Virus record (IMG/VR): IMGVR_UViG_3300028388_001212
Span: 1-24,093 of that record
Reading direction: 5' to 3' (one strand)
DNA length: 24,093 nucleotides
From: a virus
Shown here: in pieces, positions 1-4,855 of the stretch
Layout of the letters: every line of letters begins with the position of its first letter
How positions within the stretch are numbered: the first letter of the stretch is position 1
The notes under the pieces: model-generated
The model's database searches: none
What the model was told of the DNA's origin: nothing
What the model saw: the letters and a program-made list of their open reading frames with translations, nothing else
Translations under genes and position numbers: made by a program

Positions 1-1107
1 ATATTCTAATAAGGTTCTTGGAATATCTTGAATTTCTACGTTTCTAATAACGTTGTTAAGGTCTGGGTACTTAGATAAGAACACAAGTCCAAACGCATTA
101 CCGTATTTAGACACAATTCTTGGGTCAATCCCTGAACCTTCGTACACAATCTTTTGTGGGTTTTGGTAAAGCGTAGCAAGCGTACCAATAACAGATTGAA
201 CCTTGTTAATCATTTTAACATTTGGTAAAATCAGTTGAGCATCACTAATTCCCCAGAAATCTTGACGTTGTTCGTACTGGTCAAGCTTGATAAACGGGAA
301 AATGTTCGGTTGAATCTCTTCGATTTCTTTAATTTTAATACCATCGGCTAAGTAAGTCACTTTAATCTTGTAACCAATACCATCTTCACTTGTTACTTTC
401 TCATAAAAGGTAATTAAGTCTACAACATCTTGCTGATAAGAGCTATAATCCCTATTTAAGTAGATTTCACCACGGTCATACTGACCCATTTGCCCGGTTG
501 AAGCGACACTTCTGCGTTCTTTGAAGTTTTTCTTGTCTTTTTCTTCAATTGAAGGGTCTCTCATGATGGCTTCTTCGGTGGTTCTAATGAATGTTCCGCA
601 ATAATTGGCTTCTTCTAAGTCAAATGCGTACGGGTCAATGAAAAACGTAGACGGCTCGATGGGTTTAACTAAGATTTCCCCTTGGTAAAGGTGTCCTCTA
701 GTCCCACCGATGTAGTTTTCGTCCCAACCGATGTATAAAATCCCACTTCCTAAGAGTCTTGAAGTACGAACGACATCTAAAATATGGTATTTAACATTGA
801 GCTTGTCCCATAATTGTTCGTAAAATCTTTGAAGCATCCATATTTGGGGTTCATCTTCGGCTGATAAAGGTTTGAGTTCACCCAGATAATCATCTATCAT
901 AAGGTTACCGGTCTTGAACTTCTTAACCTTATTTATATAGTTCGTACTTGGCTTTGGAATCCATGAAGGCATTTCACCTTTTATGGTCCATTGCTCTCCA
1001 CGGTCAAACGCATCTAGCTCTTGCCAAGGAATATCTTTTTGTTGTCTACGAAACTGGATGGCTTCTCTGGCTTTCTCCCAAATATTTTTAGCATCTTCAT
1101 CGTACAT
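1..1107 (-). CDS. Phage portal protein, 3' end cut by window edge
   Basis: Portal proteins form the dodecameric ring at the capsid vertex through which DNA enters and leaves and to which the terminase docks. The visible 369 residues begin MYDEDAKNIWEKAREAI and include features typical of portal proteins: an early 'STNYINKVKKFKTGNL' segment, then 'SRLLGSGILYIGWDENYIGG', then 'VKPIEPSTFFIDPYAFDLEEANY' (the DP-containing segment common in P22-type portals), and later a long helical region with 'QLILPNVKMINKVQSVIG'. The ATG at 1107 directly follows the stop of the gene upstream (TAG at 1108-1110), with an AAGGAGG Shine-Dalgarno 5' of it. Its place after the large terminase, in the same leftward transcription unit, supports the call. 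The C-terminal part lies outside the window. The assignment rests on recalled family patterns and context; P22-like versus other portal subfamilies cannot be decided here. Confidence 0.8.
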   Translation of the reverse strand, partial: MYDEDAKNIWEKAREAIQFRRQQKDIPWQELDAFDRGEQWTIKGEMPSWIPKPSTNYINKVKKFKTGNLMIDDYLGELKPLSAEDEPQIWMLQRFYEQLWDKLNVKYHILDVVRTSRLLGSGILYIGWDENYIGGTRGHLYQGEILVKPIEPSTFFIDPYAFDLEEANYCGTFIRTTEEAIMRDPSIEEKDKKNFKERRSVASTGQMGQYDRGEIYLNRDYSSYQQDVVDLITFYEKVTSEDGIGYKIKVTYLADGIKIKEIEEIQPNIFPFIKLDQYEQRQDFWGISDAQLILPNVKMINKVQSVIGTLATLYQNPQKIVYEGSGIDPRIVSKYGNAFGLVFLSKYPDLNNVIRNVEIQDIPRTLLEY

Positions 1108-1425
1108 CTACATTCCTCCTTCCGGTGCAGGCATCGGTGCGGCAGATTCAGGACCCGCCATCTGACCTTCTTCTCCTGCAATAAGCGGAAGCAAAGGGTT
1201 TTGCTGCACAGCTGCTTGGTCACCACTCGCCATGGCTTCTACAAGCTGGTCAACGAGTTGCATAATTTCATTGATTTCATCATCCGTTTTTAGTTTTTCC
1301 ATAACCCCTTTTTGTTCCAGCGCTGACAAAATATCTTCACGAAGTTTGTCCGTTTTAACTGGGTCTGCTTTGGGGGTGGGTGCTTCTTGTGCCATTGGCA
1401 TCATTTCGGCATAATTTTTTTGCAT
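1108..1425 (-). CDS. Small Ala/Pro/Gly-rich protein between terminase and portal, unknown function
   Basis: This is a 105-residue protein of unknown function. The middle (about residues 23-72) is predicted helical and acidic ('KLREDILSALEQKG', 'DDEINEIMQLVDQLVEAM'). Both ends are low-complexity: 'MAQEAPTPKADPV' at the N-terminus and a C-terminal tail rich in A, P, G and M ('AGPESAAPMPAPEGGM'). The start ATG at 1425 has AGGAGG immediately upstream and lies 1 bp after the stop of the preceding gene; its own stop abuts the portal start, so all three are tightly coupled. Its location between terminase and portal suggests a virion or packaging accessory role, but nothing in the sequence names one. 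It has no Cys, no membrane segment and no recognised domain. Confidence 0.7.
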   Translation of the reverse strand: MQKNYAEMMPMAQEAPTPKADPVKTDKLREDILSALEQKGVMEKLKTDDEINEIMQLVDQLVEAMASGDQAAVQQNPLLPLIAGEEGQMAGPESAAPMPAPEGGM

Positions 1426-1426
1426 T

Positions 1427-1699
1427 TTAATCCTCCTCTAAAGACCTAGGTAATCCATAGTCTCTTGGTAAGTTTGCCGGGAACATATCTAAAGGATGAT
1501 ATTTTCTTTCTTCCTCAGGATGCTGTGCGTCATTTAACTTACTTTCTAAATCCGCAATTAAGCTTTCAAACATTTTAACTTTGGCATCGTAGTCTTCTTT
1601 TTTAGAAAATCTAATGTCAATCTTTAAAATGCCTGCAATCATAAATCCGGCTAAGAAACTAAAGACTCCTGTTGCAATGAGTCCTAATAATATTTCCAT
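1427..1699 (-). CDS. Small N-terminally membrane-anchored protein with helical cytoplasmic tail
   Basis: This is a 90-residue protein. Residues 1-24 (MEILLGLIATGVFSFLAGFM and onward to IAGILKI) form one clear transmembrane segment. A charged, probably coiled-coil region follows ('KKEDYDAKVKMFESLIADLE'), then a proline-containing tail ('HPLDMFPANLPRDYGLPRS'). The chosen ATG at 1699 has TTAGGAGGGATT in front of it; an upstream in-frame ATG at 1726 has no comparable ribosome binding site and would add nine residues inside the terminase gene. The gene starts 8 bp after the terminase stop and ends 1 bp before the next gene. A single N-terminal membrane helix plus a coiled coil fits several small late proteins (holin-like, spanin-like or membrane anchor), but none can be picked from sequence alone. 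Confidence 0.65.
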   Translation of the reverse strand: MEILLGLIATGVFSFLAGFMIAGILKIDIRFSKKEDYDAKVKMFESLIADLESKLNDAQHPEEERKYHPLDMFPANLPRDYGLPRSLEED

Positions 1700-1707
1700 A
1701 ATCCCTC

Positions 1708-3252
1708 CTAAAATTGTGTGTACCAACTGTCCCCGAAATGATGGTCATCGTCTTGCAAGGCTTTCGGGAAGTTTCGTTCGGGGTCGTAGCCTGAGCCTTT
1801 TATCTGACTGTAAACTTCTGATACCATCTTCTCTGGGTCATCGGGGAGTTCAGCTAAGATATACCTTAGTGTGTCCATCGCATGGTTGTTGGCATCGACG
1901 GGTTTTTCACCCCGGTTTTTCTCAGCATCGAGTTCGCTTTCTTTATATTTATACTCACGACCTTCTTTGATTAAGTTCACACAGTTACTCATAATCTTGA
2001 GTTTACCTAAAGAAAAGTAAGTGTAGACTTTCATAATCCCTGAGTCAATCTGGTTAGCCGCTTCTTTAAACCACAGCCCGTACTCTGAGTAATGACTGAA
2101 GTAAGACCTAAAATCTTTACCCCGGTTTTTACCGGCTGGGTCGGCAACCACTTGACCGTTTATCATCCCGGGCGCTACACTTGATAACATGCGGTGCATT
2201 GCTTTAGCATGATAACTCACTGGCTTTTCAGCTTCATAATGTTCGTCATAAATATACATAATCCCATCTTCTGGGTCAATCGCTGCAGCAAGCATTACGG
2301 TTGGGTCACGAAGCCCAAAGTCAACTCCAAACATGCGCTTCCAAGTCGGGGGCACAATAAACGGGTCAACGATGTGTTCTGAAAACATGGGGTAAACTAA
2401 ACCTTCTGCATAATCAAACGAACCGTAAATATAGCGTTTAACCCACCAGTCGGGTTTCCCTCTACCAATCCGGGTTTGAAAATCTGGGTCTAGATATTTA
2501 TTCTGATAACTCGAATGTAAGTGGGTTGATAAAAACGGATTAGCGTTTTCATCCCTCGGGTATATCGTCGGTGCGAAGACCTTGTCCGAGTAGTGGAGAA
2601 TTCTTGTGCGAATCCAACCGACATCAGGGTTAGAACAGATGAGCCCGAGGAGTCTAGACTTCTTGACACGGTGACGGTAGACTTGTCCGTTTTCATCCCA
2701 GTCCATAATAGGCTGACCATCTTCATCATACGCATACTCCAATGCTTTTTTATTCCTTGTCCTAGCGGTAAGTTCTGTAAATACCTCAAACGCTGCGTTA
2801 CTTGCTTCTTCTAAATAAAACGCTGAAAGGTTAAGCGACCGGATTTTATCGGCATTGTTACTGGGTAATAATAAAATCTTATGTCCGTTTTTTAAAATGA
2901 CCGCTTCAGAACCCTTTGTCTTAATCTCACGTTCTATCATGGTGTCTGGTAAAAACTTCATAAGTTCTGTATAAGATGTTTCTTTTAACATTTGCATGGT
3001 TGGAGCTAACATGGCACTTAGTCCATCCTTCACTGACAAGGCATGACGAATCAGCTCCATGGTTGCAGTGGTTGTCTTCCCTGACCCATACGCTCCGAAT
3101 ATCGCTTTGAATGTATGAGTATCTTTATGGAACTCTGCTTGATGGGGCTGAGGAACATAATGGATTTCAGTGGCGTTGCAAACGTCACATACTGAATAGT
3201 TCTTTCCCTCTTTGGTAATCATCTCACCGGAGGAACATACTTTACATTTCAT
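1708..3252 (-). CDS. terL: Terminase large subunit (packaging ATPase-nuclease) with N-terminal zinc ribbon
   Basis: This 514-residue protein is the motor that pumps DNA into the prohead and cuts concatemers. In order (ATG at 3252 as residue 1) it shows a four-Cys zinc ribbon (CxxC at about 3-6 and 22-25); Walker A GAYGSGKT at 53-60; Walker B-type acidic box 'FYLEEA' with E148/E149; the coupling motif 'CSNP' at about 206-209; and an RNase H-like nuclease domain with acidic residues in 'GVDFG' (D311), 'ADPAG' (D371) and 'HAMDTLRY' (D460). All ATPase and nuclease residues are present, so the protein is probably active. The start was chosen because AGGAGG lies 5-6 bp before ATG 3252; an in-frame TTG at 3255 is too close to that site. 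It is the first gene of the leftward late unit. No small terminase gene is adjacent, which is unusual. The N-terminal zinc ribbon is a family variation and may contact DNA. Confidence 0.95.
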   Translation of the reverse strand: MKCKVCSSGEMITKEGKNYSVCDVCNATEIHYVPQPHQAEFHKDTHTFKAIFGAYGSGKTTTATMELIRHALSVKDGLSAMLAPTMQMLKETSYTELMKFLPDTMIEREIKTKGSEAVILKNGHKILLLPSNNADKIRSLNLSAFYLEEASNAAFEVFTELTARTRNKKALEYAYDEDGQPIMDWDENGQVYRHRVKKSRLLGLICSNPDVGWIRTRILHYSDKVFAPTIYPRDENANPFLSTHLHSSYQNKYLDPDFQTRIGRGKPDWWVKRYIYGSFDYAEGLVYPMFSEHIVDPFIVPPTWKRMFGVDFGLRDPTVMLAAAIDPEDGIMYIYDEHYEAEKPVSYHAKAMHRMLSSVAPGMINGQVVADPAGKNRGKDFRSYFSHYSEYGLWFKEAANQIDSGIMKVYTYFSLGKLKIMSNCVNLIKEGREYKYKESELDAEKNRGEKPVDANNHAMDTLRYILAELPDDPEKMVSEVYSQIKGSGYDPERNFPKALQDDDHHFGDSWYTQF

Positions 3253-3353
3253 CAATACCTCCTACTGCTATTATACTTGGGATTTGATTTTTTTACATGG
3301 CTGTGTGAAAGGATGTTGCTATAAATATACAGACAACTAAAGGTAAAATAATA

Positions 3354-3379
3354 GGGGGGTATTTTAAGACCCACCCCCC
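3354..3379. repeat. G6/C6 inverted repeat (7-bp stem, 12-nt loop)
   Basis: GGGGGGT at 3354-3360 pairs with ACCCCCC at 3373-3379 across a 12-nt loop. No T-run follows on the plus strand; on the minus strand a mixed T/A tract follows, which makes a weak leftward terminator possible. It could also be a structured element upstream of terL. Confidence 0.5.
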
Positions 3380-3381
3380 GT

Positions 3382-3402
3382 AAACGGCACCCCTAAGCCA
3401 TC
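3382..3402 (+). repeat. Spaced direct repeat, copy 1 (AAACGGC-N5-TAAGCCATC)
   Basis: AAACGGC (3382-3388) and TAAGCCATC (3394-3402) recur with identical 5-bp spacing at 3492-3512, 110 bp downstream. Sixteen of 21 positions are fixed and the five spacer bases differ, the pattern expected of a bipartite protein-binding site. Confidence 0.65.
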
Positions 3403-3445
3403 CGTGGTTAAGAGTGGTAGTTTAAGAGTCAATGAGTCGCCACCC

Positions 3446-3477
3446 GAGGCGAGGCGAAGGCGAGGCGAGGGCGCGGG
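3446..3477 (+). repeat. GC-rich tandem GAGGC repeat
   Basis: About four GAGGC units occur in tandem (3446, 3451, 3462 and 3467, with one extra A near 3457), ending in GCGCGGG. The stretch is strikingly GC-rich inside an AT-rich intergenic region and sits just left of the first cre-like palindrome. Function unknown. Confidence 0.6.
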
Positions 3478-3478
3478 A

Positions 3479-3492
3479 TGTAAGCGCTTACA
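3479..3492. promoter_or_regulatory. cre-like operator, perfect palindrome TGTAAGCGCTTACA
   Basis: This perfect 14-bp palindrome matches the cre consensus for CcpA (TGWAANCGNTNWCA type), as bound by LacI/GalR-family regulators. An identical copy is at 4156-4169. It lies 20 bp upstream of the -35 of the promoter at 3513. Confidence 0.6.
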
Positions 3493-3512
3493 AACGGCTT
3501 AGGTAAGCCATC
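3492..3512 (+). repeat. Spaced direct repeat, copy 2 (AAACGGC-N5-TAAGCCATC)
   Basis: This is the second copy of the element at 3382-3402, with the same spacing. It abuts the TTGACA at 3513 directly and overlaps the small inverted repeat GGCTTA/TAAGCC (3496-3509), so a protein bound here would probably touch RNA polymerase at that promoter. Confidence 0.65.
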
Positions 3513-3541
3513 TTGACAGGTCAATATCTAAATAAAATAAT
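3513..3541 (+). promoter_or_regulatory. Candidate sigma-A promoter P1 (TTGACA-17-AATAAT)
   Basis: TTGACA at 3513-3518, a 17-bp spacer, then AATAAT at 3536-3541. Transcription would start near 3548, inside the cre-like site 3547-3560, so a bound regulator would block it. It would drive the gene at 3644 together with P2. Confidence 0.5.
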
Positions 3542-3546
3542 GGGAA

Positions 3547-3560
3547 TGTAAACGTTTTCA
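3547..3560. promoter_or_regulatory. cre-like operator TGTAAACGTTTTCA
   Basis: This 14-bp element fits the cre pattern with a central CG. It ends exactly 5 bp before the -35 of the promoter at 3566, the same spacing seen between the element at 4077-4090 and the leftward promoter at 4071-4043. Confidence 0.6.
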
Positions 3561-3565
3561 AAGGG

Positions 3566-3594
3566 TTGTATTTTAGCGTGTATCGTGCTATAAT
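3566..3594 (+). promoter_or_regulatory. Sigma-A promoter P2 (TTGTAT-17-TATAAT)
   Basis: TTGTAT at 3566-3571, a 17-bp spacer, and a perfect TATAAT at 3589-3594. The start point would be near 3601, about 40 bp before the ATG at 3644. A cre-like operator lies immediately upstream. Confidence 0.75.
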
Positions 3595-3643
3595 AATAGA
3601 GTGGGTAAAAGACTACACAAAAAAATTGAAAGGTTGTGATATT

Positions 3644-3970
3644 ATGGAAAATATCAAAAAAGTTTTACAAGATTTAAATGGGATTGTTCTTAAAGAGAAC
3701 AACGGAAAAATTAACCAAGTTCAAGCAAGACAGTTAAAAACTGTCATACAAGTTGGACTTATGAAAGATTTTCAAGATTTAGGTTTTGAAGTCGGTTTCA
3801 TTCAAAAAGGGTTTATTGTTCGTGTGCCGAACGATGACCAAGGTTCACTTGTAATACAACTTGACGCAGTTATCAAGTCATTAGATTTTGATTTTGACAC
3901 TGAAATTGCGAACGAAAAAGCGAGAAAGCAAGAAATTGCCGACCGCAAGAAAAATAAAAAAGCCAAGTAA
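3644..3970 (+). CDS. Small early protein with Lys-rich tail, unknown function
   Basis: This is a 108-residue protein that I do not recognise. It begins MENIKKVLQDLNGIVLKENN, has a middle likely to be mixed alpha/beta ('GFEVGFIQKGFIVRVPND'), and ends in a strongly basic tail ('RKQEIADRKKNKKAK') that could contact nucleic acid. An earlier in-frame ATG at 3566 lies inside the P2 promoter and is not used; the start at 3644 follows a modest AAAGG site. It is monocistronic: P1/P2 upstream, and an intrinsic terminator that overlaps its last codons. An apparent small RNA is transcribed toward its 3' end from the other strand. Expression is probably early and controlled through the cre-like sites. Confidence 0.75.
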   Translation: MENIKKVLQDLNGIVLKENNGKINQVQARQLKTVIQVGLMKDFQDLGFEVGFIQKGFIVRVPNDDQGSLVIQLDAVIKSLDFDFDTEIANEKARKQEIADRKKNKKAK

Positions 3971-3985
3971 TACGGCTTTTTTTTT
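3956..3985. terminator. Bidirectional intrinsic terminator
   Basis: A6-GCC (3956-3964) pairs with GGC-T9 (3974-3985) around a loop that carries the stop codon TAA. Because it has an A-run before and a T-run after the stem, it can terminate both the rightward mRNA of the gene at 3644 and the leftward small RNA starting near 4036. Confidence 0.8.
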
Positions 3986-3994
3986 GCGATATTA

Positions 3995-4008
3995 TGAAAG
4001 CGTTTTCA
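3995..4008. promoter_or_regulatory. cre-like operator TGAAAGCGTTTTCA
   Basis: This matches the cre consensus and extends to an almost perfect 18-bp dyad (3993-4010). It lies within the transcribed part of the candidate small RNA, so it may act as a DNA operator, an RNA hairpin, or both. Confidence 0.6.
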
Positions 4009-4011
4009 TAT

Positions 4012-4031
4012 ATAGTTTGTACGCAAACTAT
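4012..4031. repeat. Perfect 8-bp inverted repeat, 4-nt loop
   Basis: ATAGTTTG (4012-4019) and CAAACTAT (4024-4031) are perfect complements around TACG. The repeat lies at the 5' end of the leftward small RNA, directly after its predicted start site, and could be an operator or a stabilising 5' hairpin. Confidence 0.7.
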
Positions 4032-4042
4032 GGTAGCGGGCG

Positions 4043-4071
4043 ATTATACCACAGGTTAAGGGCTTTGTCAA
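4043..4071 (-). promoter_or_regulatory. Perfect-consensus leftward sigma-A promoter (TTGACA-17-TATAAT)
   Basis: Read on the minus strand, TTGACA (4071-4066), a 17-bp spacer and TATAAT (4048-4043) match the consensus at every position. Start point near 4036. The cre-like element 4077-4090 lies 5 bp upstream of the -35. Confidence 0.8.
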
Positions 4072-4076
4072 GCGGT

Positions 4077-4090
4077 TGGAAGCGTTTTCA
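4077..4090. promoter_or_regulatory. cre-like operator TGGAAGCGTTTTCA
   Basis: One mismatch (G at position 3) from the cre pattern. It sits 5 bp upstream of the leftward -35, mirroring the site/promoter arrangement at 3547-3594. The centre is at about -47 for both promoters. Confidence 0.55.
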
Positions 4091-4120
4091 TTTTTTATTT
4101 TGACCCCCGCCAAGATTGCG

Positions 4121-4136
4121 CTACTAATGACACGGT
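4121..4136 (+). repeat. Direct repeat copy 1, CTACTAATGACACGGT
   Basis: Fifteen of 16 bases match the copy at 4234-4249 (offset 113 bp). Each copy lies 30-45 bp after a cre-like element, so the two halves of this region look like a degenerate duplication. Confidence 0.6.
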
Positions 4137-4155
4137 TTAGTCCACGGACTGCGAA

Positions 4156-4169
4156 TGTAAGCGCTTACA
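4156..4169. promoter_or_regulatory. cre-like operator, perfect palindrome TGTAAGCGCTTACA
   Basis: Identical to the palindrome at 3479-3492. No promoter element is visible within 30 bp on either strand, so its target is unclear. A related but weaker dyad, TGAAAACCTTTTCA, with CC instead of CG at its centre, is at 4200-4213. Confidence 0.6.
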
Positions 4170-4233
4170 CAATCTTTGAGGTGCTTTTCATAAACTAAGT
4201 GAAAACCTTTTCATTCCACCTGATAAGATGAGT

Positions 4234-4249
4234 CTACTAATGGCACGGT
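4234..4249 (+). repeat. Direct repeat copy 2, CTACTAATGGCACGGT
   Basis: Second copy of the repeat at 4121-4136, with one base changed. It follows the degenerate cre-like dyad at 4200-4213. Confidence 0.6.
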
Positions 4250-4578
4250 ATGGGCTAAGAAATCACCTTTTCAAAAATTTTTCCAAAAAGTGGCATCTAT
4301 ACAAAATTAAAAAAAGTGCGAAATGCACACCGAAACTATACAATTTTACCCGAATACTCATTCAGGTTTGTAATACATGGCGCAATTTTTACACATATCT
4401 AAATATAGGGTATGATATATAAGGGAGGTGGGGGGTCTTATTTTATTATATAATATATTATACTATTATTACAAAACGTATACTTTCACTATACATTTTT
4501 ATCATTTTTTAAAAACACATATATGCTGATTTTCACGCCCCCGCCCCAAACCACCGCATTCTGGGCATATCACAAAAC
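4250..4578. other. Non-coding AT-rich stretch flanked by G- and C-runs
   Basis: No gene is supported here. A possible promoter (TTTACA 4388-4393, 17 bp, TATGAT 4411-4416) is followed by AAGGGAGG but no start codon at usable spacing. About 4440-4540 is extremely AT-rich, with alternating TA tracts. A G-run (4426-4436) and C-rich segments (about 4537-4553) bracket it and are partly complementary. The AT-rich tract next to repeats is what an origin unwinding region might look like, but that is conjecture. Confidence 0.4.
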
Positions 4579-4607
4579 TTGTAATTTACCCTGATATGTA
4601 GTATAAT
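4579..4607 (+). promoter_or_regulatory. Sigma-A promoter P3 (TTGTAA-17-TATAAT)
   Basis: TTGTAA at 4579-4584, a 17-bp spacer, TATAAT at 4602-4607; start near 4614. The first transcribed bases form the hairpin described for 4613-4703. Confidence 0.75.
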
Positions 4608-4612
4608 ATTTA

Positions 4613-4703
4613 TGTAGGGGAAATCCTACCGCTTCACGTTTGCCAAGAACAAGGGCTCCATTAAAACAAGCTATTCACAGTTCTTGACTTTCACCGTGAA
4701 GTG
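4613..4703 (+). ncRNA. Candidate structured RNA or 5' leader with nested stems
   Basis: Starting at the P3 start point, the RNA can form a 5-bp hairpin (4614-4618 with 4625-4629). It can then form a 9-bp outer stem (4630-4638 with 4695-4703, one G-U pair) enclosing a perfect 7-bp inner stem (4644-4650 with 4680-4686). These paired arms are exact complements over 7 bp each, which is unlikely by chance in nested order. There is no terminator directly after it, so it may be the leader of the 27-aa gene at 4731. The 3' arm also contains the -35 and spacer of promoter P4. No known riboswitch was recognised. Confidence 0.45.
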
Positions 4704-4712
4704 ATGTATAAT
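4684..4712 (+). promoter_or_regulatory. Sigma-A promoter P4 (TTGACT-17-TATAAT)
   Basis: TTGACT at 4684-4689, a 17-bp spacer, TATAAT at 4707-4712; start near 4719. It gives a very short leader (about 12 nt) to the ATG at 4731. Confidence 0.75.
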
Positions 4713-4730
4713 AGTTAGGGGGTTAATAAT

Positions 4731-4814
4731 ATGATAGAAAAAATTGAAAAAGTATTAGTTATTATGTTCCTTGTAGTGATGTTTGCGAGTATCTTGACAA
4801 ATATCGCAATGTAG
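4731..4814 (+). CDS. 27-aa hydrophobic peptide
   Basis: The ATG at 4731 follows TTAGGGGGTTAATAAT and a near-consensus promoter, and the frame ends at TAG 4812-4814. The peptide starts MIEKIEKVL and continues as a single hydrophobic segment (VIMFLVVMFASILTNIAM), so it is probably a one-pass membrane peptide. Size and composition resemble small phage membrane peptides and type I toxin peptides, but no family can be named. Its last codons contain the -35 and spacer of the next promoter (P5). Support comes from the promoter, the G-rich ribosome binding site and the spacing; conservation cannot be judged here. Confidence 0.55.
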   Translation: MIEKIEKVLVIMFLVVMFASILTNIAM

Positions 4815-4822
4815 TGTATAAT
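4794..4822 (+). promoter_or_regulatory. Perfect-consensus sigma-A promoter P5 (TTGACA-17-TATAAT)
   Basis: TTGACA at 4794-4799 and TATAAT at 4817-4822, spacer 17 bp; start near 4829. The promoter overlaps the end of the 27-aa gene. Its spacer is very like that of the promoter at 6038-6066. Confidence 0.85.
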
Positions 4823-4855
4823 ATGTATATAAGATAAAAAAGGGGGAAAGAAATT

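Larger units (their letters stand above)
3253..3643. other. Divergent intergenic control region between terminase and early gene
   Basis: No gene is visible in this 391-bp stretch. It contains, from left to right: a -10-like TATAAT on the minus strand (3275-3270) with no good -35; a 7-bp G/C inverted repeat (3354-3379); two copies of a spaced direct repeat (3382-3402, 3492-3512); a GC-rich tandem repeat (3446-3477); two cre-like palindromes (3479-3492, 3547-3560); and two rightward promoters (3513-3541, 3566-3594). The lone minus-strand TATAAT would start a transcript almost on the terminase ribosome binding site, so it is a poor late promoter. The position next to terL also makes this a candidate region for a packaging (pac/cos) site. 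Confidence 0.7.
3956..4036 (-). ncRNA. Candidate small RNA (~80 nt), antisense to the 3' end of the gene at 3644
   Basis: A consensus minus-strand promoter (4071-4043) would start transcription near 4036, and the bidirectional terminator would end it near 3956. The RNA would contain two hairpins before the terminator stem: a perfect 8-bp stem from the inverted repeat at 4012-4031, and a near-perfect 7-bp stem from the cre-like dyad at 3993-4010. No start codon with a ribosome binding site is present. Its 3' part is complementary to the last ~15 bases of the upstream coding region. Whether it acts as an antisense RNA, a decoy or a regulator of late genes is unknown. Confidence 0.55.

Noticed and set aside
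1014-1226. Minus-strand and plus-strand open frames inside the portal and neighbouring genes (also 983-1293, 1614-1970, 2490-2814)
   Set aside because: They overlap well-supported genes in other frames, have no ribosome binding site and give unstructured, Cys/Ser-rich translations.
3270-3298. TATAAT on the minus strand upstream of terL as a late promoter
   Set aside because: No acceptable -35 at 16-18 bp (ATGTAA is the best), and the start point would fall almost on the ribosome binding site.
4228-4422. Rightward 64-codon open frame
   Set aside because: Its only possible ribosome binding site is weak, it runs through the direct-repeat region, the translation is basic and low in structure, and no promoter or neighbour supports it.
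3253-4855. tRNA gene or CRISPR array in the non-coding region
   Set aside because: No cloverleaf with a GTTC-type T-arm and no regularly spaced repeats with unique spacers were found by eye; the repeats are pairs only.
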